Source of the DNA: Lachnospiraceae bacterium V9D3004
GTDB taxonomy: Bacteria > Bacillota > Clostridia > Lachnospirales > Lachnospiraceae
DNA length: 53,470 nucleotides
Direction of reading: 5' to 3'
Assembly: GCA_000621985.1 (NCBI GenBank)
Contig: JHWW01000018.1
Coordinates: 1 to 53,470 of the forward strand
This document shows, one piece after another, positions 1 through 16,017 of this stretch (positions within the stretch are counted from its first letter, which is position 1; every line of letters starts with the position of its first letter). Under the pieces are notes generated by a model. That model did not search any database, had not been told where the DNA came from, and worked only from the letters and a program-made list of their open reading frames with translations. Made by a program: the position numbers and the translations under genes.

Positions 1-226
1 TGGACGGACCTCTGGTGTACCGGTTGTTCCGCCAGGAGCATGGCCGGGTAGCCAAGTCCGGAAGGGATAAACGCTGAAGGCATCTAAGCGTGAAGCCCCC
101 CCCGAGATAAGAATTCCCAAGATTTCGATCTGAGAGACCCCTTGAAGACGACAAGGTTGATAGGACAGAGGTGGAAGTGCAGTAATGTATGGAGCTGACT
201 GTTACTAATAGGTCGAAGGCTTGACC
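1..226 (+). rRNA. 23S ribosomal RNA, 3' end (partial)
   Basis: The first 226 bases match the conserved 3' end of bacterial 23S rRNA. They include the domain VI text around GGACAGAGGTGGAAGTGCAG and the closing CTAATAGGTCGAAGGCTTGACC, which is the usual end of the molecule. The gene enters from outside the window, so only the 3' end is present. No 5S-like sequence is visible in the 80 bases before the following tRNA-Asn. The exact 3' boundary is placed by analogy and may be off by a few bases. Confidence 0.95.
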
Positions 227-307
227 ATAGACTTGGTTTAAAGGATGAAAGTAAGTTTCAGTGTGTAGTTTCCAGGGTATGGATACAATTGTATATAAAG
301 ATAATAA

Positions 308-379
308 TCCTCGATAGCTCAATGGTAGAGCACTCGGCTGTTAACCGAGTTGTTGTAGGTTCGAGCCCTACTCGGGGAG
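308..379 (+). tRNA. tRNA-Asn (anticodon GTT)
   Basis: A full cloverleaf can be folded. The acceptor stem TCCTCGA pairs with TCGGGGA, the anticodon arm is CTCGG-CTGTTAA-CCGAG with GTT at 340-342, and the T arm has the usual GGTTCGAGCC. The discriminator base is G and CCA is not encoded. It lies about 80 bases behind the 23S end and is probably cotranscribed with the rRNA operon. Confidence 0.96.
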
Positions 380-385
380 CTTTTA

Positions 386-417
386 AAATCTCATGAGACG
401 ATCATGGGATTTTTTTG
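386..417 (+). terminator. Intrinsic terminator after the rRNA/tRNA-Asn unit
   Basis: An inverted repeat (AAATCTCATGA, then TCATGGGATTT) is followed by a run of T directly behind tRNA-Asn. It probably ends the rRNA operon transcript. Confidence 0.8.
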
Positions 418-442
418 TTACCATTCACGTAACTCTTTTTTC

Positions 443-471
443 TTGTAACATATCCCGAATGATGTTAAAAT
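443..471 (+). promoter_or_regulatory. Sigma-A type promoter of the lemA gene
   Basis: TTGTAA at 443-448 and TAAAAT at 466-471 are separated by 17 bases, about 45 bases before the start codon of the LemA gene. This is a visual call from consensus hexamers. Confidence 0.55.
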
Positions 472-516
472 GGGTATCAGCAGTTACATATTATAATATT
501 TTCGGAGGTGTGAATT

Positions 517-1131
517 ATGGGTAATAACGGTGAAGGCGGCGGAAAAGCTGCAATAGCTTTACTGCCGATATTTATGATAATAATAGGAGGATTGGCTGTT
601 GTCGGTATAATACTTCTTGTATTTGGTATTACGAATTATAATTCGCTTGTTACCAAACAGGTTGCGGTTGAGGAACAGGAGTCTAATATTGACACACAGT
701 TGCAGAGAAGAGCGGATCTGATACCTAATCTTGTGAATACGGTTAAGAGCTTTGCAAAGCATGAATCAGAAGTTTTTTCTGAAGTGACAGAAGCACGTGA
801 GAAACTTATGGCAGCTGATTCAATGGCTGAAAAATCCGAAGCTAACGAGCAGGTTGATGCAGCGCTTGGAAAACTTATTGCAATTGCCGAAAGCTATCCG
901 GAACTAAAGTCTGACAGTGTTTATGTGGGTCTCATGGATGAACTGTCGGGAACGGAGAACCGTATATCTTATGCAAGGCAGGAGTACAATGCAAGTGTAA
1001 ATGATTACAACAAGTCTATACGATCATTTCCGGGTTCGATATTTGCGGCAATGTTTGGATTTGAGAAAGCTGATTTCTTTGAAGCGGCAGAGGGGACCGA
1101 TACCGTTCCGGAAGTTAATCTTGATGAATGA
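517..1131 (+). CDS. lemA: LemA family protein
   Basis: This 204-residue protein has one N-terminal membrane segment (about residues 15-40). It is followed by the LemA signature: a tyrosine-asparagine stretch (NYNSLV), then QLQRRADLIPNLVNTVKSFA and helical E/A-rich repeats. Length and order fit the LemA family, which forms a membrane-anchored helical bundle with an outward-facing domain and no firmly established biochemical role. A good GGAGGTG site stands upstream of the ATG. The next gene encodes a TPM-domain protein; LemA and TPM proteins are often neighbours, which supports joint action at the envelope. The unusual feature is a glycine-rich N-terminus (residues 2-9) before the membrane helix. 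Confidence 0.93.
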   Translation: MGNNGEGGGKAAIALLPIFMIIIGGLAVVGIILLVFGITNYNSLVTKQVAVEEQESNIDTQLQRRADLIPNLVNTVKSFAKHESEVFSEVTEAREKLMAADSMAEKSEANEQVDAALGKLIAIAESYPELKSDSVYVGLMDELSGTENRISYARQEYNASVNDYNKSIRSFPGSIFAAMFGFEKADFFEAAEGTDTVPEVNLDE

Positions 1132-1197
1132 CTCCCGTTGAACCGGTGTGTTGAGTAGTTACAATTGTATTTATTTACGTATACAGGTGATATATTT

Positions 1198-2049
1198 ATG
1201 AATAAGTTAAAAAAATATCTGATCATTTTTCTTATAATGAGTGTTGTGGGAACAGCATTTACGTTTTCATTCATAACCGAAGGTCTGGAGACTGCGTATC
1301 CGGAACATTCCAAGTTGTTCTATATAGAAGACTACAGTGGAGTATATACCGGCAATACGGAACAGTATATTATGGATGAAGCCGTTAATCTTGAGAAAAA
1401 AACTTCAGCCCAGATAGTTGTAGTTGCCGTTCCTGACACGCATGAGGATTCAATTGAACAATACAGTATCAATCTTGCCAATAAGTGGGGGATCGGTGAC
1501 AAGAAGAAGGATAACGGTATTCTGATATTATTTACGACCGACGAGCCTCATGTTCGTCTTGAAGTTGGAAAAGGACTTGAGGGATGTCTGCCGGATGCAA
1601 AAGCAGGAAGGATATTGGACAAATATGCTGTAGACGCAAAAGATAACGGCAGGTGGAATGAAGCGGCAGTTAATACATTTGTGGCCGTTGCGCAGGTTAT
1701 ATATCAGGAATACGGCGTAGAGATGCCTTCGACGTTAAAATATGTCGGAAGTACTCTTGAGGATCCGGGTGAAGAACGGACCATGGCAGATATGACGTTT
1801 CCGGAACCGAATGTTACCAAGAATCCTGACCCCTGGTATATACAGATCCTTACAGCATTCATAGCATTCTGGATCATTGCGGCAATACCGCTGTTTATCA
1901 TCATAGTTGCCTTCAAAGGAGGCAGAGGCGGCGGAGGCAGATATTCCGGAAGATATTACGGTGGAGGCGGTGGCTTCCACGGCGGAGGCGGCGGAGGCGG
2001 CTTCAGTGGCGGAGGCGGTTCCTTCGGCGGAGGCGGTGCAAGCAGATAG
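1198..2049 (+). CDS. TPM-domain (YgcG-like) membrane protein
   Basis: The protein has 283 residues: a signal or anchor segment (about 3-25), a TPM domain (about 45-180), a second membrane helix (about 215-240) and a glycine-rich C-terminal tail. The TPM domain contains the text ANKWGIGDKKKDNGILILF and an EVGKGLEG motif. Such proteins are called TPM_phosphatase or YgcG-like; in plants the TPM fold takes part in photosystem repair, while the bacterial role is unsettled. The start is placed at ATG 1198 because AGGTGA lies at proper distance. An earlier in-frame TTG at 1165 has no such site. The tail of GGGG-F/S blocks resembles those on many bacterial YgcG proteins. It follows lemA by 66 bases and is probably cotranscribed. 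Confidence 0.88.
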   Translation: MNKLKKYLIIFLIMSVVGTAFTFSFITEGLETAYPEHSKLFYIEDYSGVYTGNTEQYIMDEAVNLEKKTSAQIVVVAVPDTHEDSIEQYSINLANKWGIGDKKKDNGILILFTTDEPHVRLEVGKGLEGCLPDAKAGRILDKYAVDAKDNGRWNEAAVNTFVAVAQVIYQEYGVEMPSTLKYVGSTLEDPGEERTMADMTFPEPNVTKNPDPWYIQILTAFIAFWIIAAIPLFIIIVAFKGGRGGGGRYSGRYYGGGGGFHGGGGGGGFSGGGGSFGGGGASR

Positions 2050-2181
2050 GTGTACAAGTGTTCATTATCGCTTTGAACAAATGAACGATTACCAAATAAT
2101 TATGCTTGCCTACCATAGGAATATTTAGTATAATGAACAACTGTGTAATAACATAAAAGGATTAATTGAAGGAGAGATAGT

Positions 2182-3156
2182 ATGGAAAGAATCAAAAAAA
2201 GTTATAAGAAGACAATTGCACTTTTACTGGTTATGGTAATGACAATGTCAATGTTTGCCGGTTGCGGGGCAGGCAGTTTCCCAAAGACCGCTTCAGCGAT
2301 GGCACTCAGTTACGGTGAACAGCTTAAAAGTGTTGAGAATTACAAACTGACCGGAACAGCTACCGTTAATGTCGGATTTGCACAGGCAGGGGATGAGGCA
2401 TCGGCGCTCGGTTCCATGTCACTTCCGGTTAATGTTTCATTCACCAATAAGGTTGATGGAAAAGGACATATGATGTTCGATCTTAAGATGGATATATCAT
2501 TCTTAGGACAAAGCAATTCAAGAGAGATGCAGATATATATGGAGTACAGTGATACGGAATCTACATTGTATATGCATGATGTTGAGAGTGATACATGGAC
2601 GAAGCAGAGTGTTAAGATCAGAGAGGAAGATGTAGACTTCTTCAGACAGCAGGACGATGTATTAAACGAGTGGTTTGACAAAGCTGAATTCGAAGATACG
2701 GATGACGGACATGTTGTTACACAGAAGTTGTCAGATATTATCGGAAGTTCTGCATTCAAGGAGATCTTAAATAAGGCTATGGAGAGTGTTAAAGAAGCCG
2801 GAAAAGAGAATAATGCTCTTAACTGGTTTTCAAACCCGGATGAGCTGATCAGTCATCTTAACGAGAAATTGGGAAATGCTGCATTCGTTTACACATTTGA
2901 TGACGACAAATTACTTACAAACTTTAAGACAAAAGATGTATCATTCTCTGAGGAACTTGATACCGGCGCATTATTTGGCGGCACATCCGGATCCAAGATG
3001 AAGTTTGATCTGTCTGTAGATATTAATGCGGATTACAGTGATTACGGTAAAGTAAATGAATCAGAGTGCATAATATCAGATGAGGATAAGGCTAAAGCAA
3101 AGGATTCGGGAGCTTCGGTAGATATGAATGATCTGCTCGGAGGTAGCACAACGTGA
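2182..3156 (+). CDS. Secreted lipoprotein of unknown function
   Basis: This 324-residue protein begins with a basic N-terminus, a hydrophobic stretch and a lipobox (MFAGC, lipidated Cys near residue 27), so it should be exported and anchored to the outer face of the membrane. The rest consists of alternating beta-type stretches, with repeated patterns such as YKLTGTATVNVGF, SFTNKVDGKGHMMFDLKM and DLSVDINADYSDYG. This resembles the half-barrel lipid- or peptide-binding lipoproteins (LppX/DUF6612-like) common in Firmicutes, but that match is only by general look. The RBS is GGAGAG, 6 bases before the ATG. Function is not assigned. Confidence 0.8.
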   Translation: MERIKKSYKKTIALLLVMVMTMSMFAGCGAGSFPKTASAMALSYGEQLKSVENYKLTGTATVNVGFAQAGDEASALGSMSLPVNVSFTNKVDGKGHMMFDLKMDISFLGQSNSREMQIYMEYSDTESTLYMHDVESDTWTKQSVKIREEDVDFFRQQDDVLNEWFDKAEFEDTDDGHVVTQKLSDIIGSSAFKEILNKAMESVKEAGKENNALNWFSNPDELISHLNEKLGNAAFVYTFDDDKLLTNFKTKDVSFSEELDTGALFGGTSGSKMKFDLSVDINADYSDYGKVNESECIISDEDKAKAKDSGASVDMNDLLGGSTT

Positions 3157-3198
3157 TCTTTTCGTAAAACGTTGGTGCTGAATTGATAAAAAAAATAC

Positions 3199-3227
3199 TT
3201 GAAATGCATTTTATTTTATGTTATTAT
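3199..3227 (+). promoter_or_regulatory. Promoter of the tRNA Thr/CAT/Asp cluster
   Basis: TTGAAA at 3199-3204 and TATTAT at 3222-3227 have a 17-base spacer and stand about 40 bases upstream of tRNA-Thr. Consensus-based visual call. Confidence 0.55.
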
Positions 3228-3265
3228 TATTCTTGCCGTCAGCAAAAAGACTTTGCTGCGGCTAT

Positions 3266-3338
3266 GCCGACATGGCTCAATTGGCAGAGCAGCTGATTTG
3301 TAATCAGCAGGTTAACGGTTCAAGTCCGTTTGTCGGCT
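3266..3338 (+). tRNA. tRNA-Thr (anticodon TGT)
   Basis: The acceptor stem GCCGACA pairs with TGTCGGC. The anticodon arm is GCTGA-TTTGTAA-TCAGC with anticodon TGT, and the T arm GGTTCAAGTCC is present. CCA is not encoded. First of three tRNA genes in tandem. Confidence 0.96.
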
Positions 3339-3341
3339 TAT

Positions 3342-3415
3342 GGACCATTAGCTCAGTTGGTTAGAGCAACCGGCTCATAACCGGTCGGTCCGGGGTTCAA
3401 GTCCCTGATGGTCCA
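3342..3415 (+). tRNA. tRNA with CAT anticodon (Met elongator or Ile2)
   Basis: The acceptor stem GGACCAT pairs with ATGGTCC and the discriminator is A. The anticodon loop is CTCATAA. A CAT anticodon may be elongator methionine or isoleucine-2, in which C34 becomes lysidine. The GGACC acceptor and the CTCATAA loop occur in both types in Firmicutes, so the choice is left open. It is not the initiator, because the three G-C pairs of the initiator anticodon stem are absent. Confidence 0.9.
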
Positions 3416-3427
3416 CTTTAATAATAC

Positions 3428-3501
3428 GGCCCAGTGGCTCAGTTGGTTAGAGCGCCGCCCTGTCACGGCGGAGGTCAGGGGTTCGAGCCCCCTTTGGGTC
3501 G
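3428..3501 (+). tRNA. tRNA-Asp (anticodon GTC)
   Basis: The acceptor stem GGCCCAG pairs with TTGGGTC with two wobble pairs, and the discriminator is G as expected for Asp. The anticodon arm is CCGCC-CTGTCAC-GGCGG. Third member of the cluster. Confidence 0.96.
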
Positions 3502-3505
3502 CTTC

Positions 3506-3535
3506 AAGGTTATCCGATATCGGATAACCTTTTTT
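3506..3535 (+). terminator. Intrinsic terminator of the tRNA cluster
   Basis: A perfect palindrome with arms AAGGTTATCCGAT and ATCGGATAACCTT is followed by a T run, directly behind tRNA-Asp. Confidence 0.9.
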
Positions 3536-3612
3536 AATTCGAAATTGCGTTGCAATTGCTTTTTTTTTTATTATAGTATAGAATGAAATGGATAATGGTT
3601 GGAGGAAATGCT

Positions 3613-5238
3613 ATGTATAGAAGACGCGGAAGAGGAAAAAAGATTGCTATTATATCTGTGGCATCCTTTTTTGGATGTCTGCTTGCCCTGTATATCGGTG
3701 TGACTGTTTTTTACAGTTCACATATATTCAGTAATACGTGGTTTGGAAATATTGAATTATCTGGGCTCTCGGCTTTGGCGGTTGAAGAGGAGCTTAATAA
3801 ACTGTTACTTGATTATAAGCTTACCATTCATGCGAGAGACAATGTTGATGAAGTCATAACGAGCAGTGATGTGGATCTGAGATATATTCTTGACGGCTAC
3901 GGGGATAAGCTTATCAGTGAACAGAATCCGTTCGCATGGCCTGTTCATATGTATAACAAAGAAAATATCGATGCCACATTTGAAGTGGAATATGATAAGA
4001 ATAAGCTTAGCAGCGTTATATCGTCAATGAGCATTATGCAGAAAGAAAATATCGTTGAACCGGAAGATGCTCATGTGTCTGATTATATATCAGGTACGGG
4101 ATATGAAGTGGTAAAAGAGGTAATGGGCAACAAGATCGACAACGGTCTGTTCGTTAATGCCGTTGATAAGGCTCTGTCGGAAGTAACGGACGACATTAAT
4201 CTTGAAGAGCTTGGATGTTATATATCTCCGGAAGTTTACTCCGATAATGAAGAGATAGTTAAGAAAGCGGATTATCTGAATTCATTTGTTAAGGCCAAGA
4301 TAACATATACGTTCGGGGATGATGTGATAGTTGTGGACGGTGATATGATCCATAACTGGATGAAGATAAAGAAGAACGGTAAGGTAAAGCTTGATGAAGA
4401 TAAGATAGCGGAATTCGTTAATGGTCTCGGTTCAAAATATGATACGATCTTTCGTAAGAGAACTTTCAAGACTTCATACGGAACGGAAGTTACGATCGAT
4501 GGCGGAGACTACGGCTGGTGGATGGACAGAAAGTCGGAAGTTAAGGAACTTGTCAAGCTGATAAAGAAGGGCAAGGTAACCGACAGAGAGCCTGTATATT
4601 TCCAGAAGGCTCAGGCATACGGAGCCGCCGATTACGGTAAGACATATGTTGAAGTCAATCTTACAGCGCAGCATTTATTCTTCTATAAAAAAGGAAAACT
4701 TGTGCTTGAGTCCGACTTCGTGTCAGGAAAAGAAACACCCGAAAGAAAAACTCCTGTAGGTGTGTATGGAATAACTTATAAAGAAAGAGACGCAACGCTT
4801 GTAGGAGAGGACTATGAGACGCCGGTATCCTACTGGATGCCGTTCAACGGTAGCGTCGGACTTCATGACGCTATATGGAGACATCAGTTCGGAGCTAACC
4901 TTTATAAAGGAGGAGGATCGCACGGCTGTGTCAATCTTCCGTTCAATGTGGCAGCAAAAATATATGACAAGGTTGACAAGGGAACAGCCGTTATATGTTA
5001 TGAATTACCTGGAACGGAATCAACTTCGATAACAAATCAGTCTGATGAGGAGATCGCACAGTTCGTTGTTGATGCGATCGACAGGATAGGAACGGTTAAC
5101 AAGGACAGGAAACTGATACTCACAAAGTTCCTTCCAAGAATCAGACAGTGTTACAATGAACTTACTTATAATCAGAAAAAATATGTAACAAATCTTGATA
5201 AGCTAGCCAAAGCGGAGCAGGAATTTAAGAAGCTGTGA
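3613..5238 (+). CDS. L,D-transpeptidase (YkuD) with N-terminal membrane anchor
   Basis: The 541-residue protein has a basic N-terminus, a membrane helix (about 10-32), an elongated middle region typical of the PG_binding_4 repeats of clostridial L,D-transpeptidases (about 60-320), and a YkuD catalytic domain (about 350-475). The catalytic motif SHGCVNLP is complete, with Cys439, and a conserved His lies upstream in GLHDAIW. The C-terminal 60 residues form a small helical module ending in TYNQKKYVTNLDKLAKAEQE, often seen at the end of clostridial surface proteins. The enzyme should make 3-3 cross-links in peptidoglycan or attach proteins to it. The start is ATG 3613, because GGAGGA at 3601-3606 fits it; the ATG at 3583 has no ribosome binding site. 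Confidence 0.93.
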   Translation: MYRRRGRGKKIAIISVASFFGCLLALYIGVTVFYSSHIFSNTWFGNIELSGLSALAVEEELNKLLLDYKLTIHARDNVDEVITSSDVDLRYILDGYGDKLISEQNPFAWPVHMYNKENIDATFEVEYDKNKLSSVISSMSIMQKENIVEPEDAHVSDYISGTGYEVVKEVMGNKIDNGLFVNAVDKALSEVTDDINLEELGCYISPEVYSDNEEIVKKADYLNSFVKAKITYTFGDDVIVVDGDMIHNWMKIKKNGKVKLDEDKIAEFVNGLGSKYDTIFRKRTFKTSYGTEVTIDGGDYGWWMDRKSEVKELVKLIKKGKVTDREPVYFQKAQAYGAADYGKTYVEVNLTAQHLFFYKKGKLVLESDFVSGKETPERKTPVGVYGITYKERDATLVGEDYETPVSYWMPFNGSVGLHDAIWRHQFGANLYKGGGSHGCVNLPFNVAAKIYDKVDKGTAVICYELPGTESTSITNQSDEEIAQFVVDAIDRIGTVNKDRKLILTKFLPRIRQCYNELTYNQKKYVTNLDKLAKAEQEFKKL

Positions 5239-5334
5239 TGATCAATTGTGTGGTTCCAATGTTAGTTATCGTCATGCGATAATGAGCCGGGGAGCTAATA
5301 ACTACGTTATAGAATGTGTGGGAGGCAGAATTCA

Positions 5335-6744
5335 ATGAAAAAACAGGCTTTTAACCCGTATCTTCCTTCATGGGAGTATACACCGGATTGTGAACCTTAT
5401 GTATTCGGGGACAGAGTATATGTATACGGTTCACATGACAGATTCAATTCACTTATGTATTGTCTGAATGACTACGTGTGCTGGTCGGCGCCGGTGGATG
5501 ATCTTTCCGACTGGAGATATGAGGGAGTGATCTACAGGAAGACTGATGATCCGCTTAATCCGAGAGGGAATGCGTGTCTGTACGCACCGGATGTGACTAA
5601 AGGACCGGACGGCAGATATTATCTGTATTATTCTCTTGATAAATTCCAGATCGTGTCTGTAGCAGTCTGTGATACTCCTGCAGGTGAATATAAGTTTTAC
5701 GGATATGTACATTATGAAGACGGAACAAGACTGGGAGAGAGAGAAGGCGATGAACCTCAGTTTGATCCGGGTGTTCTTACAGAAGGCGACAGAACATATC
5801 TGTATACAGGATTTTGTGGCATAGGTGATAAGGAAAGATCCGGACCGATGGCGACCGTTCTGGATAAAGATATGGTTACCATTATTGAAGATCCTGTATT
5901 CATTATGCCAAGCGAACCATACAGTAAAGGTTCCGGTTTTGAAGGACATGAGTTCTTTGAGGCATCATCGATGAGAAAGATCGGCGATACGTATTATTTT
6001 GTATATTCTTCGGTGCTAAGTTTCGAACTGTGTTATGCAACGAGCAATCATCCGACTAAGGATTTTGTATATGGCGGAACGATAATCGCAAACAACGATA
6101 TAGGTATCGATTCATATAAGGCAGCGGATCTGCCTATGTATTACGGCGGTAATGATCATGGAAGTATTATTGAAATAAACGGACAGTGGTATATATTCCA
6201 TCACAGACATACCAACGGATCCAATTTCAGCAGGCAGGATTGTATTGAGAAGATAGAGATCCTTCCTGATGGGTCAATTCCACAGGTAGAGATGACTTCG
6301 TGCGGGGCCAATGACGGACCGTTATCGGGAAAAGGAGAGTATCCTGCATATATCGCATGTAACCTTTTTTGCGATACCGTATGCGCGAGAACCGGTTGGG
6401 AATGGATGCCTCCGGAATTCCCCAAGATAACACAGGACGGAAAAGACGGGGACGAAGAGCAGGGATATGTATGCAACATGAAGAGCGGTGCGACCGCAGG
6501 ATATAAGTATTTTGATTTTAAAGATACGAAGAAGATAAAGCTTCGTGTAAGAGGATACGGAAGCGGCTCATTTGAGATAAGAACAGGGCTTGAGGGACCG
6601 GCTCTTGGGACAATTCCTGTTATGTATACCAATGTTTGGGAGGATTATGAATCAGATATTGATATACCGGACGGTGTATATCCGTTGTATATAAAATATA
6701 CAGGGCAGGGAACGGTAAGTCTGTATTCTTTCACTCTGGAGTGA
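5335..6744 (+). CDS. Glycoside hydrolase family 43 protein
   Basis: This 469-residue protein has a five-bladed beta-propeller domain of GH43 type (about 8-330) and a C-terminal beta-sandwich resembling CBM6 (about 335-469). All three catalytic acids can be placed: a base Asp in TPDCEPYVFGD (Asp18), the pKa-tuning Asp in LYAPDVTKGPDGRYYLYYS, and the acid Glu in EFFEASSMRKI. GH43 enzymes release arabinose, xylose or galactose from plant polysaccharides. No signal peptide is visible, so it should act inside the cell on imported oligosaccharides. The start is ATG 5335 with GGAGGC 9 bases upstream; the ATG at 5314 lacks a site. The subfamily and substrate cannot be read from the sequence. Confidence 0.88.
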   Translation: MKKQAFNPYLPSWEYTPDCEPYVFGDRVYVYGSHDRFNSLMYCLNDYVCWSAPVDDLSDWRYEGVIYRKTDDPLNPRGNACLYAPDVTKGPDGRYYLYYSLDKFQIVSVAVCDTPAGEYKFYGYVHYEDGTRLGEREGDEPQFDPGVLTEGDRTYLYTGFCGIGDKERSGPMATVLDKDMVTIIEDPVFIMPSEPYSKGSGFEGHEFFEASSMRKIGDTYYFVYSSVLSFELCYATSNHPTKDFVYGGTIIANNDIGIDSYKAADLPMYYGGNDHGSIIEINGQWYIFHHRHTNGSNFSRQDCIEKIEILPDGSIPQVEMTSCGANDGPLSGKGEYPAYIACNLFCDTVCARTGWEWMPPEFPKITQDGKDGDEEQGYVCNMKSGATAGYKYFDFKDTKKIKLRVRGYGSGSFEIRTGLEGPALGTIPVMYTNVWEDYESDIDIPDGVYPLYIKYTGQGTVSLYSFTLE

Positions 6745-6861
6745 TTAGAACGTTCGGCAACCTGTGAAATCATGAGATGTTTAGCCGTAAAGCGGTAATG
6801 ATTCGTGGTGCAGAACAGTTATTACTTGTAACATAAAAAATAAGATCGGGTGGGAGTCAAA

Positions 6862-7875
6862 ATGAATAAAAACAAATCCGAAGGAAAGGAAAAAAAGACC
6901 TTCACGGATAGTAATGAGTTAAAAAAGTTAACTATATTGATACCTGTTATCATCTATGAATTATTTTCGGTCATCGTATCCTATTGTTCGCGTTCGGATG
7001 AAGTGATCATGCTGGGTGATAATACGCTTCCTATATCAGCATTCTCCGGAGTTATATCGTCATTTTCTTTGATGTGCCTTATAATAACGGTGCTGTTGTA
7101 CAAAAAGATGGGATATATTGTGGCTCTTGTAATAGATCTTATACAGATCCCACCGTTGATAATAGGAATGAGCATGTCGCATAATCTAAGAATGATCCCC
7201 GGGTTATTCCTTAATATCAGTACGGTATTGACCATCACAATTATATATCTCAGTCAGGCGAAGGTAGAGAGAGAAAAGAAACGTTTGAGAAGTCTGTTCG
7301 AACAGACCGCAGTTACTCTCGTAGGCGCCATAGATGCGAAAGATACTTATACTCACGGTCATTCTTCAAGAGTAGCCGAATATTCGAGAAAACTGGCGGA
7401 GATGAAGGGAATGAGCGAAAAGCAGTGTGATGAGATATATTACACGGCACTTCTTCATGATGTTGGAAAGATCGGTGTTCCGGAGAACATAATCAACAAG
7501 CCCGGAAAGCTTACGGATGAGGAATTCGAGTATATAAAGCAACATCCGGGTCAGGGAGCCCAGATACTGGAGAAGATAAATGAATACCCGTTCTTAAGCA
7601 TAGGAGCGCATTTTCATCATGAACGTTATGACGGAAGAGGATATCCCGAAGAAAAGAAGGGATATGATATTCCCGAGAATGCCAGGATCATATCCGTGGC
7701 TGATGCTTATGATGCCATGACATCCAAACGAAGTTATCGTGATCCGATGCCCCAGGAGAAAGTGCGCGAACAGATCGAAAAAGGGATCGGAACACAATTT
7801 GACCCCGAATACGCAAAACTCATGTTAAAACTCATTGATGCTGATAAAGATTATGATATGAGGGAAAAAGATTGA
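6862..7875 (+). CDS. Membrane HD-GYP domain protein (putative c-di-GMP phosphodiesterase)
   Basis: The 337-residue protein begins with about four or five hydrophobic helices (residues 20-130) and continues into an HD-GYP domain (about 145-330). Metal-binding and signature motifs are present: HGHSSRVAEYSRKLAE, HDVGKIGVPE, HHERYDGRGYPEE and ADAYDAMTS. The HD-GYP family hydrolyses cyclic di-GMP, and the N-terminal part is probably the sensor. The start is ATG 6862 behind GGTGGGAG; the GTG 12 bases earlier lies inside that site. It stands between GH43 and GH59 genes and is closed by its own terminator, so a link to glycan use is possible but not shown. Confidence 0.92.
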   Translation: MNKNKSEGKEKKTFTDSNELKKLTILIPVIIYELFSVIVSYCSRSDEVIMLGDNTLPISAFSGVISSFSLMCLIITVLLYKKMGYIVALVIDLIQIPPLIIGMSMSHNLRMIPGLFLNISTVLTITIIYLSQAKVEREKKRLRSLFEQTAVTLVGAIDAKDTYTHGHSSRVAEYSRKLAEMKGMSEKQCDEIYYTALLHDVGKIGVPENIINKPGKLTDEEFEYIKQHPGQGAQILEKINEYPFLSIGAHFHHERYDGRGYPEEKKGYDIPENARIISVADAYDAMTSKRSYRDPMPQEKVREQIEKGIGTQFDPEYAKLMLKLIDADKDYDMREKD

Positions 7876-7888
7876 ACAATACATTAGT

Positions 7889-7941
7889 ATAACATTGCAA
7901 TAGTTCATTGAAGAGATTACTGTTGCAATGTTATTTTATTA
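7889..7941 (+). terminator. Intrinsic terminator after the HD-GYP gene
   Basis: A 12-base stem (ATAACATTGCAA and TTGCAATGTTAT) with a loop of about 22 bases is followed by a T-rich stretch, just behind the stop codon. Confidence 0.7.
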
Positions 7942-8057
7942 TTGATATGCTCTGTTTATCATGTTACAGGAAAAGCAGGTAATTTCCATGAATTACTTAA
8001 GTTTTCACGGAGTGGTGAACCGGTATAAAAAGTGTTATGAAAGGGATGGAAAGCAGG

Positions 8058-15384
<7,327 letters not shown>

Positions 15385-15454
15385 AAGACATCTATATGAA
15401 AAGGCCTGACGGCATGTGACGGATCATTAACAGATCCAAGGATCATAACTTAAG

Positions 15455-15513
15455 AAGCCACACGTCGGGGTATGCTGTGAGTAGTGCAGTAATACGCCGT
15501 CGTGTGGCTTTAT
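15455..15513 (+). terminator. Hairpin after the beta-galactosidase gene, possible terminator
   Basis: AAGCCACACG at 15455-15464 pairs with CGTGTGGCTT at 15501-15510, with a loop of 36 bases and only a short T stretch behind it. It is the only strong foldback between the GH2 gene and the Fur gene, so termination is the likely role, but the long loop weakens the call. Confidence 0.4.
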
Positions 15514-15616
15514 CCATGTGTTCATTTCACTGCTTGTATTACACTGCTTACCGTAAATGGATGCCTTGCCATGTGGCTGTTTATGTTGTAAAATATCTTG
15601 GGGTGATTCATAAAAT

Positions 15617-16015
15617 ATGAAAGAATACAAGACAAGATCAAGAACATTAATATTGGACTATCTGAAAGAGAATGCTGACAGGCGATTCACTGTGGGAGAT
15701 ATATATAAGCAGATCAATGAAAGCGACTCCGGAATAAACCGTGCCACGGTATATCGTAATCTGGACAGACTGTGCCAGCAGGGAAAGCTTCTCAGATATA
15801 AGGATACGGATTCGGATGCATGTTATTATCAGTATTCGGATGAACATGATAATTGTGACAGTCATTTGCATGCCAAATGTTCCGAATGCGGGAAGATATT
15901 TCATATCGAGAGTGAATTTGCAAGGGAATTCGAGGGACATATGCAGTCGGAATACGGTATTGATGTTGATTGTAGCAAAACGATAATTGTCGGGAAATGT
16001 GATGAATGTAAGTAA
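15617..16015 (+). CDS. Fur family transcriptional regulator
   Basis: This 132-residue protein has the Fur layout: a winged-helix DNA-binding domain (about 1-80) with INRATVYRNLDRLCQQGKL, and a metal-binding dimerisation domain. It carries the DSHLHAKCSECGKIFH motif and two CxxC pairs (CSEC and CDEC) that hold a structural zinc. Its length is normal for Fur/Zur/PerR proteins. Which metal or signal it senses cannot be decided from these motifs. GGGGTGA precedes the ATG. It stands alone on the plus strand, with a small HTH gene in convergent orientation only 2 bases beyond its stop. Confidence 0.93.
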   Translation: MKEYKTRSRTLILDYLKENADRRFTVGDIYKQINESDSGINRATVYRNLDRLCQQGKLLRYKDTDSDACYYQYSDEHDNCDSHLHAKCSECGKIFHIESEFAREFEGHMQSEYGIDVDCSKTIIVGKCDECK

Positions 16016-16017
16016 GT

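Noticed and set aside
1907-2128. ORF in another frame over the glycine-rich end of the TPM gene
   Set aside because: Its Ala/Glu-rich text is only the GGCGGAGGC repeat read in another frame.
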